A DNA stretch of 64,000 nucleotides from Neobacillus sp. PS3-40 (GTDB lineage Bacteria > Bacillota > Bacilli > Bacillales > Cytobacillaceae), in NCBI RefSeq assembly GCF_030915485.1, contig NZ_CP133266.1, positions 1,178,001 through 1,242,000 of the forward strand, given 5' to 3'. The position numbers and the translations under genes were made by a program. Each line of letters opens with the position of its first letter. Position 1 is the stretch's first letter. This document shows, piece after piece, positions 18,620-29,978 of the stretch. The notes beneath the pieces were generated by a model that was not told where the DNA came from, searched no databases, and worked only from the letters and a program-made list of their open reading frames with translations.

Positions 18620-21253
18620 TCAAATCGTTTTTACCCATTCATCGACAAATTGTAGTGCATTGTCGAGATTTTGTGGATCTTTTCCCCCGGCTTGTGCCAT
18701 ATCTGGCCTGCCTCCACCACTGCCGCCGCATTTCGCAGCAACTTCTTTTACTAATTTACCTGCATGATATCCCTTTTCAATTAGATCTTTTGTTACAACT
18801 GCAATTAAATTGACTTTCTCCGAGTCAGAACTTCCCAAAACGATTATGGCTGATCCAAGTTTCTGCTTAATATCATCTGCCATATTTCTTAGGTTATTCA
18901 TATCTACATCATTAACCTTTGCAGTCAGAACAGTAACTCCATTGATTTCTTTTGCATTAGCGATAAGATTGCCAGCCTCAATATTACCAAGCTTTGCAGT
19001 CAGCGATTCATTTTCACGCTGCAAGTGCCTTGTTTCTTGAAGCATTCCTTCAATGCGACTAACAATCTCTCTTGGATTTGTTTTGAGTTTTTCAGCTGCT
19101 TCCTTTAAAAGCCCAACCTGCTCATTTAATAAATGGTAGGCTGATTCACCAGTTACACCCTCAATTCTTCTTATACCCGCTCCAATTCCACTTTCTGAAA
19201 CAATTTTAAATAAACCAATAACCGATGTATTTGGAACATGGCATCCACCACAAAGTTCAAGACTGTAATCGCCTACCTGAACAACCCGGACAATCTTCCC
19301 ATACTTCTCTCCAAATAGCGCCATTGCTCCCATTTCTTTCGCTTCTGCAATCGGTTTTAAATCGATTTGCACTTGGATATTCCGCCAGATTTTTTCATTT
19401 ACAATTCTTTCAACTTGTTCAAGTTCTTCTGGCTTCACTTGGCCAAAGTGCGAAAAGTCAAAGCGGAATCGATCAGGTTCAACTAATGACCCTGCCTGGT
19501 TGACATGTGTTCCAAGCACATCCTTTAAAGCCTGATGCAATAAGTGTGTAGCAGTATGGTTCTTAATAATCTTTCCACGATTGGTTTCGTTAATGGTTGC
19601 AACAACTTGTTGGTTTGTTTTTAAAGTACCTGATTCAACCATGACCTTATGCAGATTTTGACCATTAGGAGCTTTTTGGACATCTTTAACAATAACCTTT
19701 ACCCCTGGGCCTTCAAGTGTTCCGCGGTCAGCAATCTGGCCACCACTTTCAGCGTAGAAAGGAGTGACATCAAGTATCAGCTGAACTTCTTCCCCGCTTT
19801 TAGCTTCCTCTATAGGTTCACCATTTTGGACGATAGCTAAAACAGTTGAACTTGTTACAAGCTGGTCATAACCAATAAATTTACTTTCTACCTTGATATC
19901 ACCTAGCACTCCACCTTGAACCTGCATGGAATCGACATCCTGCCGAGCAGAACGGGCACGCTCACGCTGAAGCTCCATCTCAGATTCAAAACCAACATGG
20001 TCTACCTTCATACCTTCTTCTTCACCATATTCCTCTGTTAACTCAACAGGGAAGCCATAAGTGTCGTAAAGACGGAATACATCAGCACCAGCAATCGTGT
20101 TATTGCCTTTTTCTTTTTCTTTCTTAATAACGCTTTCTAAGATAGCTAAACCTTCATGTAACGTTTCATGGAAACGCTCTTCTTCGCTCTTTATCACTTT
20201 TTGAACAAAATCTGTTTTTTCTTTTACTTCTGGATAGAAATCAGCCATAATTTCACCCACAACCGAAACTAGTTCATACATAAAAGGTCGATTGATATTA
20301 ATTTGTTTTGCATATCTAACTGCACGGCGAAGTAACCGACGTAACACGTATCCACGTCCTTCATTTGAAGGTAGTGCACCATCTGCTACAGCAAATGCCA
20401 CCGTACGAATGTGGTCAGCAATTACTTTAAATGCAACATCTTTTTCTTTGTCAACTCCATATTTCACACTGGAAATTTCTTCAGTTACGCGGATAATAGG
20501 CATAAATAAATCTGTTTCAAAGTTTGTTGGGACATTTTGAACAACAGAAGCCATTCGCTCCAATCCCATTCCGGTATCAATATTTTTCTTTGGTAGCGGA
20601 GTATACGTTCCGTCTGGATTATGATTGAATTGGGAAAAAACAAGATTCCATACTTCCAAATAACGGTCATTTTCACCGCCAGGATATAATTCTGGATCTG
20701 TTAAGTCATTCCCGTATTCCGGGCCACGATCATAAAAAATTTCGGTATTAGGTCCACTTGGCCCCTCACCAATATCCCAGAAATTCCCTTCCAAACGAAT
20801 GATTCTCTCTTCAGGAATTCCTACTTTTTTATTCCATATTTCAAATGCTTCATGATCCTCTGGGTGGATGGTTACAGAAAGTAGCTCCTTATCAAAACCA
20901 ATCCATTTTTTATCCGTTAAAAATTCCCATGCCCACTCGATAGCTTCTACTTTAAAGTACTCACCAATAGAAAAGTTGCCGAGCATTTCAAAAAAGGTAT
21001 GATGGCGAGCTGTTTTTCCCACATTTTCGATATCATTTGTACGAATCGACTTTTGGGCATTTGTAATTCTTGGGTTAGCGGGAATTACACGACCATCAAA
21101 GTATTTCTTTAATGTTGCTACACCACTGTTGATCCATAGTAATGACGGGTCATCATGTGGTACAAGTGGTGCACTTGGTTCAACGGTATGTCCTTTTTCC
21201 TTGAAAAAGTCTAAAAACATTTTGCGTATTTCTGATCCAGATAAATTTTTCAT
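18620..21253 (-). CDS. alaS: Alanyl-tRNA synthetase
   Basis: An 877-residue class II synthetase. The aminoacylation domain begins [22 protein letters not shown], the editing domain has the zinc motif HTATHLLH and CGGCH, and the C-terminal domain contains the glycine-rich [15 protein letters not shown]. It charges tRNA-Ala and clears mischarged Ser or Gly. The gene is preceded by a T-box leader with a consensus sigma-A promoter, so uncharged tRNA-Ala should raise its expression. It is complete and typical in length. Confidence 0.98.
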   Translation of the reverse strand: MKNLSGSEIRKMFLDFFKEKGHTVEPSAPLVPHDDPSLLWINSGVATLKKYFDGRVIPANPRITNAQKSIRTNDIENVGKTARHHTFFEMLGNFSIGEYFKVEAIEWAWEFLTDKKWIGFDKELLSVTIHPEDHEAFEIWNKKVGIPEERIIRLEGNFWDIGEGPSGPNTEIFYDRGPEYGNDLTDPELYPGGENDRYLEVWNLVFSQFNHNPDGTYTPLPKKNIDTGMGLERMASVVQNVPTNFETDLFMPIIRVTEEISSVKYGVDKEKDVAFKVIADHIRTVAFAVADGALPSNEGRGYVLRRLLRRAVRYAKQININRPFMYELVSVVGEIMADFYPEVKEKTDFVQKVIKSEEERFHETLHEGLAILESVIKKEKEKGNNTIAGADVFRLYDTYGFPVELTEEYGEEEGMKVDHVGFESEMELQRERARSARQDVDSMQVQGGVLGDIKVESKFIGYDQLVTSSTVLAIVQNGEPIEEAKSGEEVQLILDVTPFYAESGGQIADRGTLEGPGVKVIVKDVQKAPNGQNLHKVMVESGTLKTNQQVVATINETNRGKIIKNHTATHLLHQALKDVLGTHVNQAGSLVEPDRFRFDFSHFGQVKPEELEQVERIVNEKIWRNIQVQIDLKPIAEAKEMGAMALFGEKYGKIVRVVQVGDYSLELCGGCHVPNTSVIGLFKIVSESGIGAGIRRIEGVTGESAYHLLNEQVGLLKEAAEKLKTNPREIVSRIEGMLQETRHLQRENESLTAKLGNIEAGNLIANAKEINGVTVLTAKVNDVDMNNLRNMADDIKQKLGSAIIVLGSSDSEKVNLIAVVTKDLIEKGYHAGKLVKEVAAKCGGSGGGRPDMAQAGGKDPQNLDNALQFVDEWVKTI

Positions 21254-21332
21254 ATCGTTTTACCTCCTCTATTTTTCGGGCAATGTTAACTACTCTATAA
21301 ATTAACAAAGCCACTTTTTTAAAAATGAACAC

Positions 21333-21594
21333 AAAAAAGCCCCTATCCCTAACAGGGACGAGGAGCTTACTCGCGGTACCACCCTGATTATGGATACAAA
21401 ATATCTGTATCCATCTCTCAAAATGCCGTAACGTGGCTAAGACGGCAGTGATTAGCTGCACTCCAGATTAGCTTTCTGTTATCCTTCATCTAAAGCTCCT
21501 TTCAGCCAAGGGAGCTCCTCTCTTACGTGCAGCGGCACTGTAGATGGACTATAACATACTTAATCCTTCACCATTTTGACTTTTCAATATCTAT
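21333..21594 (-). promoter_or_regulatory. T-box riboswitch of alaS
   Basis: The conserved T-box AGGGTGGTACCGCG is at 21372-21385 on the minus strand, just before a terminator (GTCCCT/AGGGA core, then TTTTTTG, 21333-21367). The upstream leader has the long Stem I region with AGAGAGGAG. Uncharged tRNA-Ala would favour the antiterminator. GCU triplets occur in the expected area, but I did not assign the specifier. Confidence 0.93.
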
Positions 21595-21600
21595 AGCCGA

Positions 21601-21629
21601 ATTATAGCCAGACGAATAAAATTTGTCAA
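21601..21629 (-). promoter_or_regulatory. Sigma-A promoter of the alaS T-box leader
   Basis: On the minus strand TTGACA (21624-21629) and TATAAT (21601-21606) are separated by exactly 17 bases: a perfect consensus promoter. Confidence 0.9.
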
Positions 21630-21630
21630 A

Positions 21631-22701
21631 TTATGCTTTTGGTTTTCCATGGATAAAATGGTCTTTCCCATGGACAATAGCCACCCTAAGCACGACCAAC
21701 ACTGGAACTGCAAGAATGAGCCCCATGATTCCTCCTACTTCTCCACCAGCTGTAAGTGCTAGCATAATCATTAGCGGGTGCATATGAAGACTTTTTCCAA
21801 CAATATAGGGTGAAAGGATATTCCCTTCAAGGAACTGAAGAATAAAAATAATCACAGTTGTGACGATAACTAATTTTACCGACATCGTTGCAGCTATGAT
21901 AACTGCTGGAACAGCACCAATAATTGGACCAAAATAGGGAATTACATTTGTCACTCCGATGATGATCCCCAAAAGGAGTGGATATTTTAAATGAAAAATC
22001 CAAAAAAGGGAGGCTGCAATTCCACCGATAATGATACAGACCAAAAGCTGCCCCCTTATATAACTTCCCAAGGACTCATCCACATCTCTTATAAATTGAA
22101 TTCCCTTTTTGCGCCAGCTTTTCGGTGTTAAATACCAAACTGCCCTTTTAATGAGTTGAAAATCCTTTAACATATAAAAGGCAATGAATGGAATAAGCAT
22201 AATAACTAAAGCAGAATTTAAAAACCTAAGCAAAAAGCCAATTAAGACGGTTAAAAGGGTATCTAATTTTCTTTCAAACGCATCGATGCCATCATTCATT
22301 TTCCCTTGAAGACCATCGGGCCATTCTGCTGTATGTGTTTGAATTTTTCCAATCCAGCTACGGTATTCTTGAGCAAATATTGGAGCATTTTCAGACAAAT
22401 CCTTTAACTGTGCAATAAAAGCTGGAATTCCTTTATACAACGAAATTCCAATCCCACCAAAAAAAAGAACATAAATTAAAAATATAGCAAATCCCCTATG
22501 AAGCCCTTTTTCATGGAGCTTTTCAACAATTGGATGCAATAAATAAGTGATGAAACCACCAATTATAAAAGGGATGAGGATAATTCCAACTACTTTAATG
22601 ATTGGTATCCAAACAAATCTAATTTTTAACAGTACATAAATGGCGACTAATAAAAGGAGAAGAAATCCAATGCGATAATACCATTTCATTCGAATATCCA
22701 T
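21631..22701 (-). CDS. yrrI: AI-2E family transporter (YrrI)
   Basis: A 356-residue polytopic membrane protein with about seven to eight hydrophobic helices in the AI-2E/UPF0118 pattern (N-terminal pair, a long amphipathic region at about 100-140, then the conserved GVTNVIPYFGPIIGAVPA). Some relatives export AI-2 or act as Na+/H+ antiporters; the substrate here is unknown. ATG 22701 has GAGGTGG upstream; the in-frame GTG nine bases earlier overlaps it. Its stop codon lies close to the alaS promoter. Confidence 0.9.
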   Translation of the reverse strand: MDIRMKWYYRIGFLLLLLVAIYVLLKIRFVWIPIIKVVGIILIPFIIGGFITYLLHPIVEKLHEKGLHRGFAIFLIYVLFFGGIGISLYKGIPAFIAQLKDLSENAPIFAQEYRSWIGKIQTHTAEWPDGLQGKMNDGIDAFERKLDTLLTVLIGFLLRFLNSALVIMLIPFIAFYMLKDFQLIKRAVWYLTPKSWRKKGIQFIRDVDESLGSYIRGQLLVCIIIGGIAASLFWIFHLKYPLLLGIIIGVTNVIPYFGPIIGAVPAVIIAATMSVKLVIVTTVIIFILQFLEGNILSPYIVGKSLHMHPLMIMLALTAGGEVGGIMGLILAVPVLVVLRVAIVHGKDHFIHGKPKA

Positions 22702-22782
22702 TAATGCCACCTCAGTACCTATTTTTAGAGGAAATCGTTGGAATTATTCAGAAAGTTGCCCCACAGTGAGACCAGATTTATA

Positions 22783-22812
22783 AAATCCCCCTCAAGCTGA
22801 GGGGGATTTTCG
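22783..22812 (-). terminator. Terminator after yrzQ
   Basis: AAATCCCCCTC / GAGGGGGATTT stem with T and A runs on both sides, so it can work in both directions. It follows yrzQ on the minus strand. Confidence 0.88.
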
Positions 22813-22813
22813 A

Positions 22814-22948
22814 TTATGTTAGTGAACGCTTAATTTTCTTTTGCCACCGTTTCATTTGGCGATTCGACATTATATCATTTCTTTGAGCCAGATTGTATGC
22901 AGCCATACCAGCACCAAATGCAAGCACAGAAGTCACCATTTTATTCAT
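22814..22948 (-). CDS. yrzQ: DUF3918-like small protein YrzQ
   Basis: A 44-residue protein with a hydrophobic N-terminal stretch (VTSVLAFGAGMAAYN) and a basic Lys/Arg-rich tail ending KKIKRSLT, like the small YrzQ family of Bacillus. The ATG at 22948 has GAGGTGAAACGC before it; the longer frame reaching 23008 starts inside yrzR and is rejected. Function unknown. It ends the yrrD-yrzR-yrzQ unit. Confidence 0.75.
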   Translation of the reverse strand: MNKMVTSVLAFGAGMAAYNLAQRNDIMSNRQMKRWQKKIKRSLT

Positions 22949-22967
22949 GCGTTTCACCTCTTTTTTG

Positions 22968-23159
22968 TTAAAGAGTGTAACGACGCTCTTCCTCTTCAAA
23001 TAGATCATCTAACGAACTTAGCGTGCCATCTTCTTCTACCTGATGGGTATAAATAAGGCCCTTTGTTACAGATAGTTCAATAAAACAGTTCCAGCAATAG
23101 TATTGGTTAATGCCTATTTTCCCAATATCTTTGCTTGCACAATTTGGACACTTTAACAT
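22968..23159 (-). CDS. yrzR: Zinc-ribbon small protein YrzR
   Basis: A 63-residue protein with two CxxC-type pairs (LKCPNCAS and YYCWNC) forming a probable zinc ribbon, then an acidic tail. It matches YrzR of Bacillus, function unknown. ATG 23159 sits seven bases after GTGAGGTG; the upstream GTG frame overlaps that site. It is located between yrrD and yrzQ on the same strand with short gaps. Confidence 0.78.
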   Translation of the reverse strand: MLKCPNCASKDIGKIGINQYYCWNCFIELSVTKGLIYTHQVEEDGTLSSLDDLFEEEERRYTL

Positions 23160-23177
23160 GGTAAGACACCTCACGTA

Positions 23178-23648
23178 TTATTTTACGTCTACAATAATGG
23201 CATCTTCTCCAATCGTTGGAGGAATTTCAGGATTAATAACCTGCTTTCCTTCCGAAATATCCGTAAAGAAGCCATCCGTAATTTCGTATCCTACGATTGT
23301 GCCCTTTTCCTCTAAGAAATATACATCTTGCAACAATCCAAGTGACTCTCCACTTGTTGATATCAACATTTTTCCATTGATGGAATGTTGATGTGCAAAT
23401 GTGTATTCCGGATCTGTTTTTATTTTTTCCATCTGATTTAACCCGTTAATCATTATCCCATCCCAGCCGAAAGAGGCAACCTTATCTATCGCAAGAAAAA
23501 ATGTTTGCTTAAAGAGAACGCCCTTTTTGACTAATAAACCCTTTACCATTCCATTGTTTGTTAAACACAAATCACAAATTTCACCAATCTTTGACCCATC
23601 ATTTTGATCATAGACCGGCTGCCCTTTTAATAATGAAAATGTCCGCAA
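23178..23648 (-). CDS. yrrD: PRC-barrel domain protein YrrD
   Basis: A 156-residue protein with two tandem PRC-barrel-like halves (KGQPVYDQNDGSKIGEICDL near the start; the second around SGESLGLLQDVYFLEEKG). PRC barrels occur in RNA-processing and photosynthetic assembly proteins; YrrD function is not known. It starts at TTG 23648 with GAGGTGGGG upstream and follows recD2 by 31 bases. Confidence 0.85.
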   Translation of the reverse strand: MRTFSLLKGQPVYDQNDGSKIGEICDLCLTNNGMVKGLLVKKGVLFKQTFFLAIDKVASFGWDGIMINGLNQMEKIKTDPEYTFAHQHSINGKMLISTSGESLGLLQDVYFLEEKGTIVGYEITDGFFTDISEGKQVINPEIPPTIGEDAIIVDVK

Positions 23649-23679
23649 AGTGACCCCACCTCTCCGAACATTTATAGTC

Positions 23680-26097
23680 TCAGCTATTTGTCATAAAATC
23701 ATAAGGGGAAACGTTTTCCATTCCTATAAGTGGGTCAGTCCTCATAATTTCGTCTTCATAGGAAATATCTGCTTTGCAATTTTCATTTTCATCTTTCTCA
23801 CTTAACGGTTTGACAGTGATCGCATTTTGAAGCTTTTCACATAAAGTTGTCTGTCTTTTTTCCTCATCTGCTCTTTCTACTCCAATACGAAGTGCTTCCT
23901 CTTCCCCACATAAAATAAGAAATTGTTTACTTCTTGTTATCGCTGTATAAATTAAATTTCTTCTTAACATACGATAGTAGCTTCGCGACACAGGTAGAAT
24001 GACGATCGGAAATTCGCTTCCTTGCGATTTATGTACTGAACAACAATAGGCATGCGTAATTTGATTTAAGTCTTGACGTGTGTACGTAACTTCTGTACCT
24101 TCAAACGATATGATAACCATATCCTGTTTTTCTATATTTTCCCGACTATAAAAAATGGAAACAATTTCACCGATATCACCATTAAAGACATTACTCTCCG
24201 GTTGATTAACCAGTTGTAGTACCTTATCCCCTATCCGGTATTTTACATCTCCAAAAGATATCTCTTTTCTTGTTCCATCAGGATTTGGGTTAAAAATTTC
24301 CTGCAGTAAAACATTTAAGCGATCAATCCCTGCAGGACCCTTGTACATCGGGGCTAACACTTGGATATTCTTAGCTGAATACCCTTTATTCTTGGCATTA
24401 AGAGCTACCTTTTCAACAACCTGGGCAAGCTGTGCTGAGGAGCACTTTATAAACGAACGGTCGGTCTGTTGGACAGAGATATCTGCTGGCAAAGTTCCCC
24501 TTTTAATTTCATGGGCAAGCTTGATAATGGAGGAGCCTTCCGCCTGCCGATAAATATCCGTAAGCCTTACCGTCGGAATCCGGTCTGATTTTAATAAATC
24601 TTTCAAAACTTGCCCAGGGCCGACTGAAGGCAATTGGTCTTCATCACCAACAAGGATAACTTGAATATTTTCAGGTAGGGCCTTGAATAACTGATTGGCA
24701 AGCCAAATATCGACCATGGAGCTTTCATCTACAATAATTATTTTTCCTTCAAGCGTGTTTGCATCATCATTGTCAAAGCCAGCAGATCCGTTAAATCCAA
24801 GTAACCGGTGAATCGTAACAGCAGGGAGTCCTGTCGATTCACTCATCCGCTTCGCCGCTCTACCCGTTGGTGCACAAAGTAATATTGGAAATGCCTCGTT
24901 TTTTTTATGGTACTCCTTTGGTTCTAACGAACAGCCATGCAATTCTGCGTATAGTTCTACAATACCTTTTATGACCGTTGTTTTCCCAGTTCCTGGACCA
25001 CCTGTTAAAATGAGCATTGGCGACATTAATGCTGTTTGAATGGCATCTTTTTGCGTCGGGGCGTACTGAACACCTAATCGTTCTTCTAAATTCCCTAAGG
25101 CGAGTAAAAACTCGGACTCTGGGAATTGTTCCACATATTCAGTTTTCTCTAAGATCCGATCAATGTTTGTCACAAGGCCTTTTTCAGCATAATACAAGGA
25201 TGGCAAATAAATACGCTGTTCTTCGACTACAAGCTTGCCTTCTTCACCAACCTTGATGATCTCATTTGAAATATCAAGAAATTCGATTTTGTCTCGCTTA
25301 TTTTCTTCAAGTAACTGTTGAACTTTTTCCAATAAATCTTTTGTGTCCAAGTAAACATGTCCACTTTGCATACTTTCACTTTCAAGTGTATACAGACATG
25401 CTGCTTTAATTCGGTCAGAATGGCTTCCAGAAATCCCAAGCTGAAAACCAAGTTCGTCTGCCCGTCCAAATCCGATCCCTTCAATATCTTCCACTAGTTG
25501 ATAAGGGTTTTTCTGAATGATGTCTAGTGTTTCTTCTTTATAAGCTTGATAAATTCGCATTGAAAGTTGTGGTCCAAAGCCATATTGGTTTAATGCAACC
25601 ATCACTTGTTCAAGCCCTTGATGCTCCATTAATGTATCATAGAGCATTTTTGCTTTTTCTGGAGGAAGCTTGGGAACAGAATCAAGTAGGGAAGGTTGAT
25701 TAAGAATTTTCGATATGGCATTTTCGCCAAGAGTCTCAACAATTTTTTCCGCTGTTTTTTTCCCAATTCCTTTAAACATTTCACTTGATAAGTATGCCGC
25801 AACTCCTTGCTTAGTTTGCGGAATATCTTTGCGAAAATGATTAGCTTGAAATTGCATTCCAAACTTCGGATGATCTTTAAATTCACCGAAAAAGACGTAC
25901 GTTTCTTGCTCATGAATTTTTGGAAAATAACCAGTTATAACAGCTTCTTTATCCTCATATTTATCATTTGTTTCTTCTACACGAATTCTTAATACCGAAT
26001 AAAAGTTTTCGTTATTATGAAAAATTGTAACAAGATGTTTTCCTTTTACAAATTTCCCTTGCTCAGCAAATAAATCCATTGAGTCCTGTTGGTTCAT
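23680..26097 (-). CDS. recD2: ATP-dependent DNA helicase RecD2
   Basis: An 805-residue superfamily 1B 5'-3' helicase. The N-terminal OB-like and helix-hairpin-helix regions are specific to the RecD2 class (no RecBC partner). Then come Walker A GGPGTGKTT, motif II VDESSMVD, GDEDQLPSVGPG (motif III), and the C-terminal motif VI region (HKSQGSEFP, YTAITRSK). It acts in DNA repair and replication-fork maintenance. GGGAGGG precedes ATG 26097. It lies between yrrB and yrrD as in B. subtilis. Confidence 0.95.
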   Translation of the reverse strand: MNQQDSMDLFAEQGKFVKGKHLVTIFHNNENFYSVLRIRVEETNDKYEDKEAVITGYFPKIHEQETYVFFGEFKDHPKFGMQFQANHFRKDIPQTKQGVAAYLSSEMFKGIGKKTAEKIVETLGENAISKILNQPSLLDSVPKLPPEKAKMLYDTLMEHQGLEQVMVALNQYGFGPQLSMRIYQAYKEETLDIIQKNPYQLVEDIEGIGFGRADELGFQLGISGSHSDRIKAACLYTLESESMQSGHVYLDTKDLLEKVQQLLEENKRDKIEFLDISNEIIKVGEEGKLVVEEQRIYLPSLYYAEKGLVTNIDRILEKTEYVEQFPESEFLLALGNLEERLGVQYAPTQKDAIQTALMSPMLILTGGPGTGKTTVIKGIVELYAELHGCSLEPKEYHKKNEAFPILLCAPTGRAAKRMSESTGLPAVTIHRLLGFNGSAGFDNDDANTLEGKIIIVDESSMVDIWLANQLFKALPENIQVILVGDEDQLPSVGPGQVLKDLLKSDRIPTVRLTDIYRQAEGSSIIKLAHEIKRGTLPADISVQQTDRSFIKCSSAQLAQVVEKVALNAKNKGYSAKNIQVLAPMYKGPAGIDRLNVLLQEIFNPNPDGTRKEISFGDVKYRIGDKVLQLVNQPESNVFNGDIGEIVSIFYSRENIEKQDMVIISFEGTEVTYTRQDLNQITHAYCCSVHKSQGSEFPIVILPVSRSYYRMLRRNLIYTAITRSKQFLILCGEEEALRIGVERADEEKRQTTLCEKLQNAITVKPLSEKDENENCKADISYEDEIMRTDPLIGMENVSPYDFMTNS

Positions 26098-26131
26098 GAT
26101 CGTTCCCTCCCTTCCACAGAATATTTACCAA

Positions 26132-26785
26132 TTAAATACCTTTTTCCATTATCTTTTTTCCATACCCAGCCAAAATATGATCTGGTTGAATTTCAAGTGC
26201 ATGATTAAACATCTCTAAAGCCTTTATAGAATCTTCTTTAAATCCATATGCAACCCCTAAATTATAGTAAGCATCAGAATGTGCCTGATCTATTTTTAGA
26301 CAATCCATGAATTGAATAATCGCTTCATCAATTAATTCTTGTTGAGCAAGACATAATCCATATTGGAAATGGGCTTCTGCATCTTGATCGTTAAGCTCAA
26401 CACTTCTTTGTAAATAAGGGAGAGCGAGCCTTCCTTTTTCAAGTTGCACTAGTGTTAACCCGAGCATAAAGTAATTGTCACTTGTTTCAAGCCCTTTTCT
26501 CATTGCCAATTCAAACATATCTTTTGAACGATCAAATTGTTCATTACTGAAGTATATATTGCCTAGGCTGTAATAGGCAGCTGCTGCATTTTCATCTATC
26601 ATGATTGCTTTTTCGTAAAATTTGATTGCCTTTTCTTCCTGACCAACTGCAGAAAGGACATTTCCAAAATTGATATATCCAACCGCATCCTTTGGATTTT
26701 CCGCAATCGCTTCATTAAAGGCCTTTGCAGCATCGGACCAGTTTCCATCCTGCATAAATTGAACACCTAATTGGTTTTTATCCAT
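26132..26785 (-). CDS. yrrB: Tetratricopeptide repeat protein YrrB
   Basis: A 217-residue protein composed almost wholly of TPR units of 34 residues (repeated AYYNLG/AVGYINFGN/AAAYYSLGNIYF patterns), about six in a row. It is a protein-protein interaction scaffold with no signal peptide. In Bacillus it sits between mnmA and recD2, and its partner is unknown. GGAGTGGA precedes its ATG. Confidence 0.9.
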   Translation of the reverse strand: MDKNQLGVQFMQDGNWSDAAKAFNEAIAENPKDAVGYINFGNVLSAVGQEEKAIKFYEKAIMIDENAAAAYYSLGNIYFSNEQFDRSKDMFELAMRKGLETSDNYFMLGLTLVQLEKGRLALPYLQRSVELNDQDAEAHFQYGLCLAQQELIDEAIIQFMDCLKIDQAHSDAYYNLGVAYGFKEDSIKALEMFNHALEIQPDHILAGYGKKIMEKGI

Positions 26786-26944
26786 TTACTATCCACTCCG
26801 TTCATCAATTGAAGTATACCATATTTCCTTTTTGACATTAAAAATGAATATGAAAAACTGCTACTACTAGAAATTGAATTATAAATTCAACAAGAGTCCC
26901 AAAACTAAAAAAGTGAGTTGTGTTAAATATAATTGCATCACAAA

Positions 26945-26979
26945 TAAAAACCCCGTACTCCTTTTGGAGAAACCGGGGT
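26945..26979 (-). terminator. Terminator of the iscS-mnmA unit
   Basis: CACCCCGGTTTC...GTACGGGGT stem on the minus strand with CTCC/GGAG inside, followed by TTTTTATTT. Confidence 0.85.
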
Positions 26980-26985
26980 GTGTTC

Positions 26986-28110
<1,125 letters not shown>

Positions 28111-28142
28111 TCACCTACTTCTGTTAAAAAATACACTATAAT

Positions 28143-29285
28143 CTATTTTTTCAAGCGTGTAACAATTCGCACTAGTTCATGAGCAACTCTTAGAATTTGC
28201 TCTTTTGTAGTGTTTAAGCCAAAACTAAAACGAATCGAATTGATAAGCCGCTCTGATTCATTTCCAAACATTGCAACAAGGACATGGGAGGGTTTAATCG
28301 AACCTGCAGTACAAGCAGAGCCGCTAGATACAGCAATTCCAGCTAAATCAAGGTTCACAAGCATAGACTCCACATTTGTGTCAGGAAAACTTAAGTTTAA
28401 TACATGCGGCATAGAATTTTCAAGTGATCCGTTTACGTTAAATTTAATTTTTTGTGTTTGAAGTTCATTGATTAACAAGTCCTTAAATTCTTTAAACTTT
28501 TCTCTTTTCGTCGAACGCTCCTCTTGAGCAATCAAAACAGCTTCACTTAGCCCTATAATCGACGCAATATCTTCAGTTCCTGCTCGTCTTTTCCGTTCCT
28601 GATCTCCTCCAAATGAACGAGGAACTAACTTAACATTTTCCCGTGCAAAGAGGAAGCCTGTTCCCTTTGGTCCGTTTACTTTATGAGCTGATACTGATAA
28701 TAAATCAATGAAGCTTTCATTCACATTAATATTTTCAATACCATATGCTTGGACAGCATCCGTGTGTAATATAGCTTGATGTTCCTTTAACAAATGGCCA
28801 ATATCCTTTATTGGCTGTAAGGTCCCTACTTCATTATTACCATACATAATTGAAACGAGAATTGTATCATCTTTTAAAGCAGACTTAAAATCTTCTAGTG
28901 ATATTCTTCCCGTTTCATCTACAGGTAAATAGGTTACTTCAAAGCCCATTCTTTCAAGCTTTTGACAGGCATGGAGGACAGCATGATGTTCAACCTGTGT
29001 CGTAATGATATGTTTTCCTTGATGTTGGTAGCTTTCTGCAACACCAAACAATGCCATATTATCTGCTTCTGTTCCCCCACTTGTAAAAATAATTTCTGAT
29101 TCCTTTGCACCGATACTCTTTGCTATAGTTTCTCGAGATTGGTCTAATAAATAGCGAGCATCCCTTCCAAACGAATGGATGCTTGACGGATTACCAAAAT
29201 TTGATTTCATCACTTCAAGCATTTTTTCTGCAACTTTTGGATGCATCGGCGTTGTTGCAGCATGGTCAAGGTAAATACGTTCCAT
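28143..29285 (-). CDS. iscS: Cysteine desulfurase (YrvO), sulfur donor to MnmA
   Basis: A 380-residue fold-type I PLP enzyme. It begins MERIYLDHAATTPMHP, has the PLP lysine in SAHKVNGPKG and the catalytic Cys in SSGSACTAGS. It releases sulfur from cysteine as a persulfide, here most likely passed straight to MnmA. ATG 29285 has GAAGGTG six bases upstream; an in-frame GTG nine bases before overlaps it. The next gene upstream is cymR, linking sulfur use with the sensor of cysteine status. In B. subtilis it is called yrvO. Confidence 0.95.
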   Translation of the reverse strand: MERIYLDHAATTPMHPKVAEKMLEVMKSNFGNPSSIHSFGRDARYLLDQSRETIAKSIGAKESEIIFTSGGTEADNMALFGVAESYQHQGKHIITTQVEHHAVLHACQKLERMGFEVTYLPVDETGRISLEDFKSALKDDTILVSIMYGNNEVGTLQPIKDIGHLLKEHQAILHTDAVQAYGIENINVNESFIDLLSVSAHKVNGPKGTGFLFARENVKLVPRSFGGDQERKRRAGTEDIASIIGLSEAVLIAQEERSTKREKFKEFKDLLINELQTQKIKFNVNGSLENSMPHVLNLSFPDTNVESMLVNLDLAGIAVSSGSACTAGSIKPSHVLVAMFGNESERLINSIRFSFGLNTTKEQILRVAHELVRIVTRLKK

Positions 29286-29331
29286 TAAATGCACCTTCTA
29301 TCCATAAAAAATCTTATTTTACAATACTTTC

Positions 29332-29751
29332 CTATATATAAAACATATAAGCGTCTGATTCACTATCATTGCTATGGTTTGCTAAATCTTCTAATGTCGT
29401 ATTGTCGAGTACATCCTTAATCGCATCGCGGATTCGAATCCAAAGTTCACGTTTAGCAGGTTCTTCCTCTTCAATCCCTTCAACAGGTGTAATTGGTCCT
29501 TCTAGCACCCGTATAACATCCCCTGACGTTATTTTCGATGGTTCATCTGCAAGTGTATAACCGCCATATGCGCCTCGAATACTTTTCACAAGGCCCGCAT
29601 TCCGTAAAGGAGCGATTAGCTGCTCCAAGTAATGTTCTGACAGGTCGTTCGCCTGTGCAATTGTTTTAAGTGAAATTGGTCCCTCGCCATGTCTTTTTGC
29701 AAGTTCAATCATGATTGTTAATCCATAGCGCCCTTTTGTAGATATCTTCAT
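29332..29751 (-). CDS. cymR: Rrf2-family cysteine metabolism repressor CymR
   Basis: A 139-residue Rrf2 regulator. It has a winged helix (MKISTKGRYGLTIMIELA; recognition region around LSEHYLEQLIAPLRNAGLV) and the IRGAYGGY wing. It lacks the three-Cys iron-sulfur motif of IscR and NsrR, as expected for CymR. In B. subtilis CymR with CysK represses genes of cysteine uptake and synthesis, including the yrrT-mccB operon also in this window. It is divergent from rarA. The ribosome binding site is weak (AGGTATAA). Confidence 0.93.
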   Translation of the reverse strand: MKISTKGRYGLTIMIELAKRHGEGPISLKTIAQANDLSEHYLEQLIAPLRNAGLVKSIRGAYGGYTLADEPSKITSGDVIRVLEGPITPVEGIEEEEPAKRELWIRIRDAIKDVLDNTTLEDLANHSNDSESDAYMFYI

Positions 29752-29978
29752 TTATTTATACCTCAATTCTTTTCTTTCCTAATTGTTAGATAATTGATAA
29801 CCGTTAATAACTCATTTTTAAATAAATAGTATTACGCAAGATTTGCTATTCTAAAATTTTACCAAAATCCCTTGTAATTTGATAGGTAATAGAAATTATA
29901 GCATATTTCGAATCCATATGCTTTTCACCCATTACATGTTATTGTAGGATTATTAGTTAGATTATTGGAGAGATGAAA

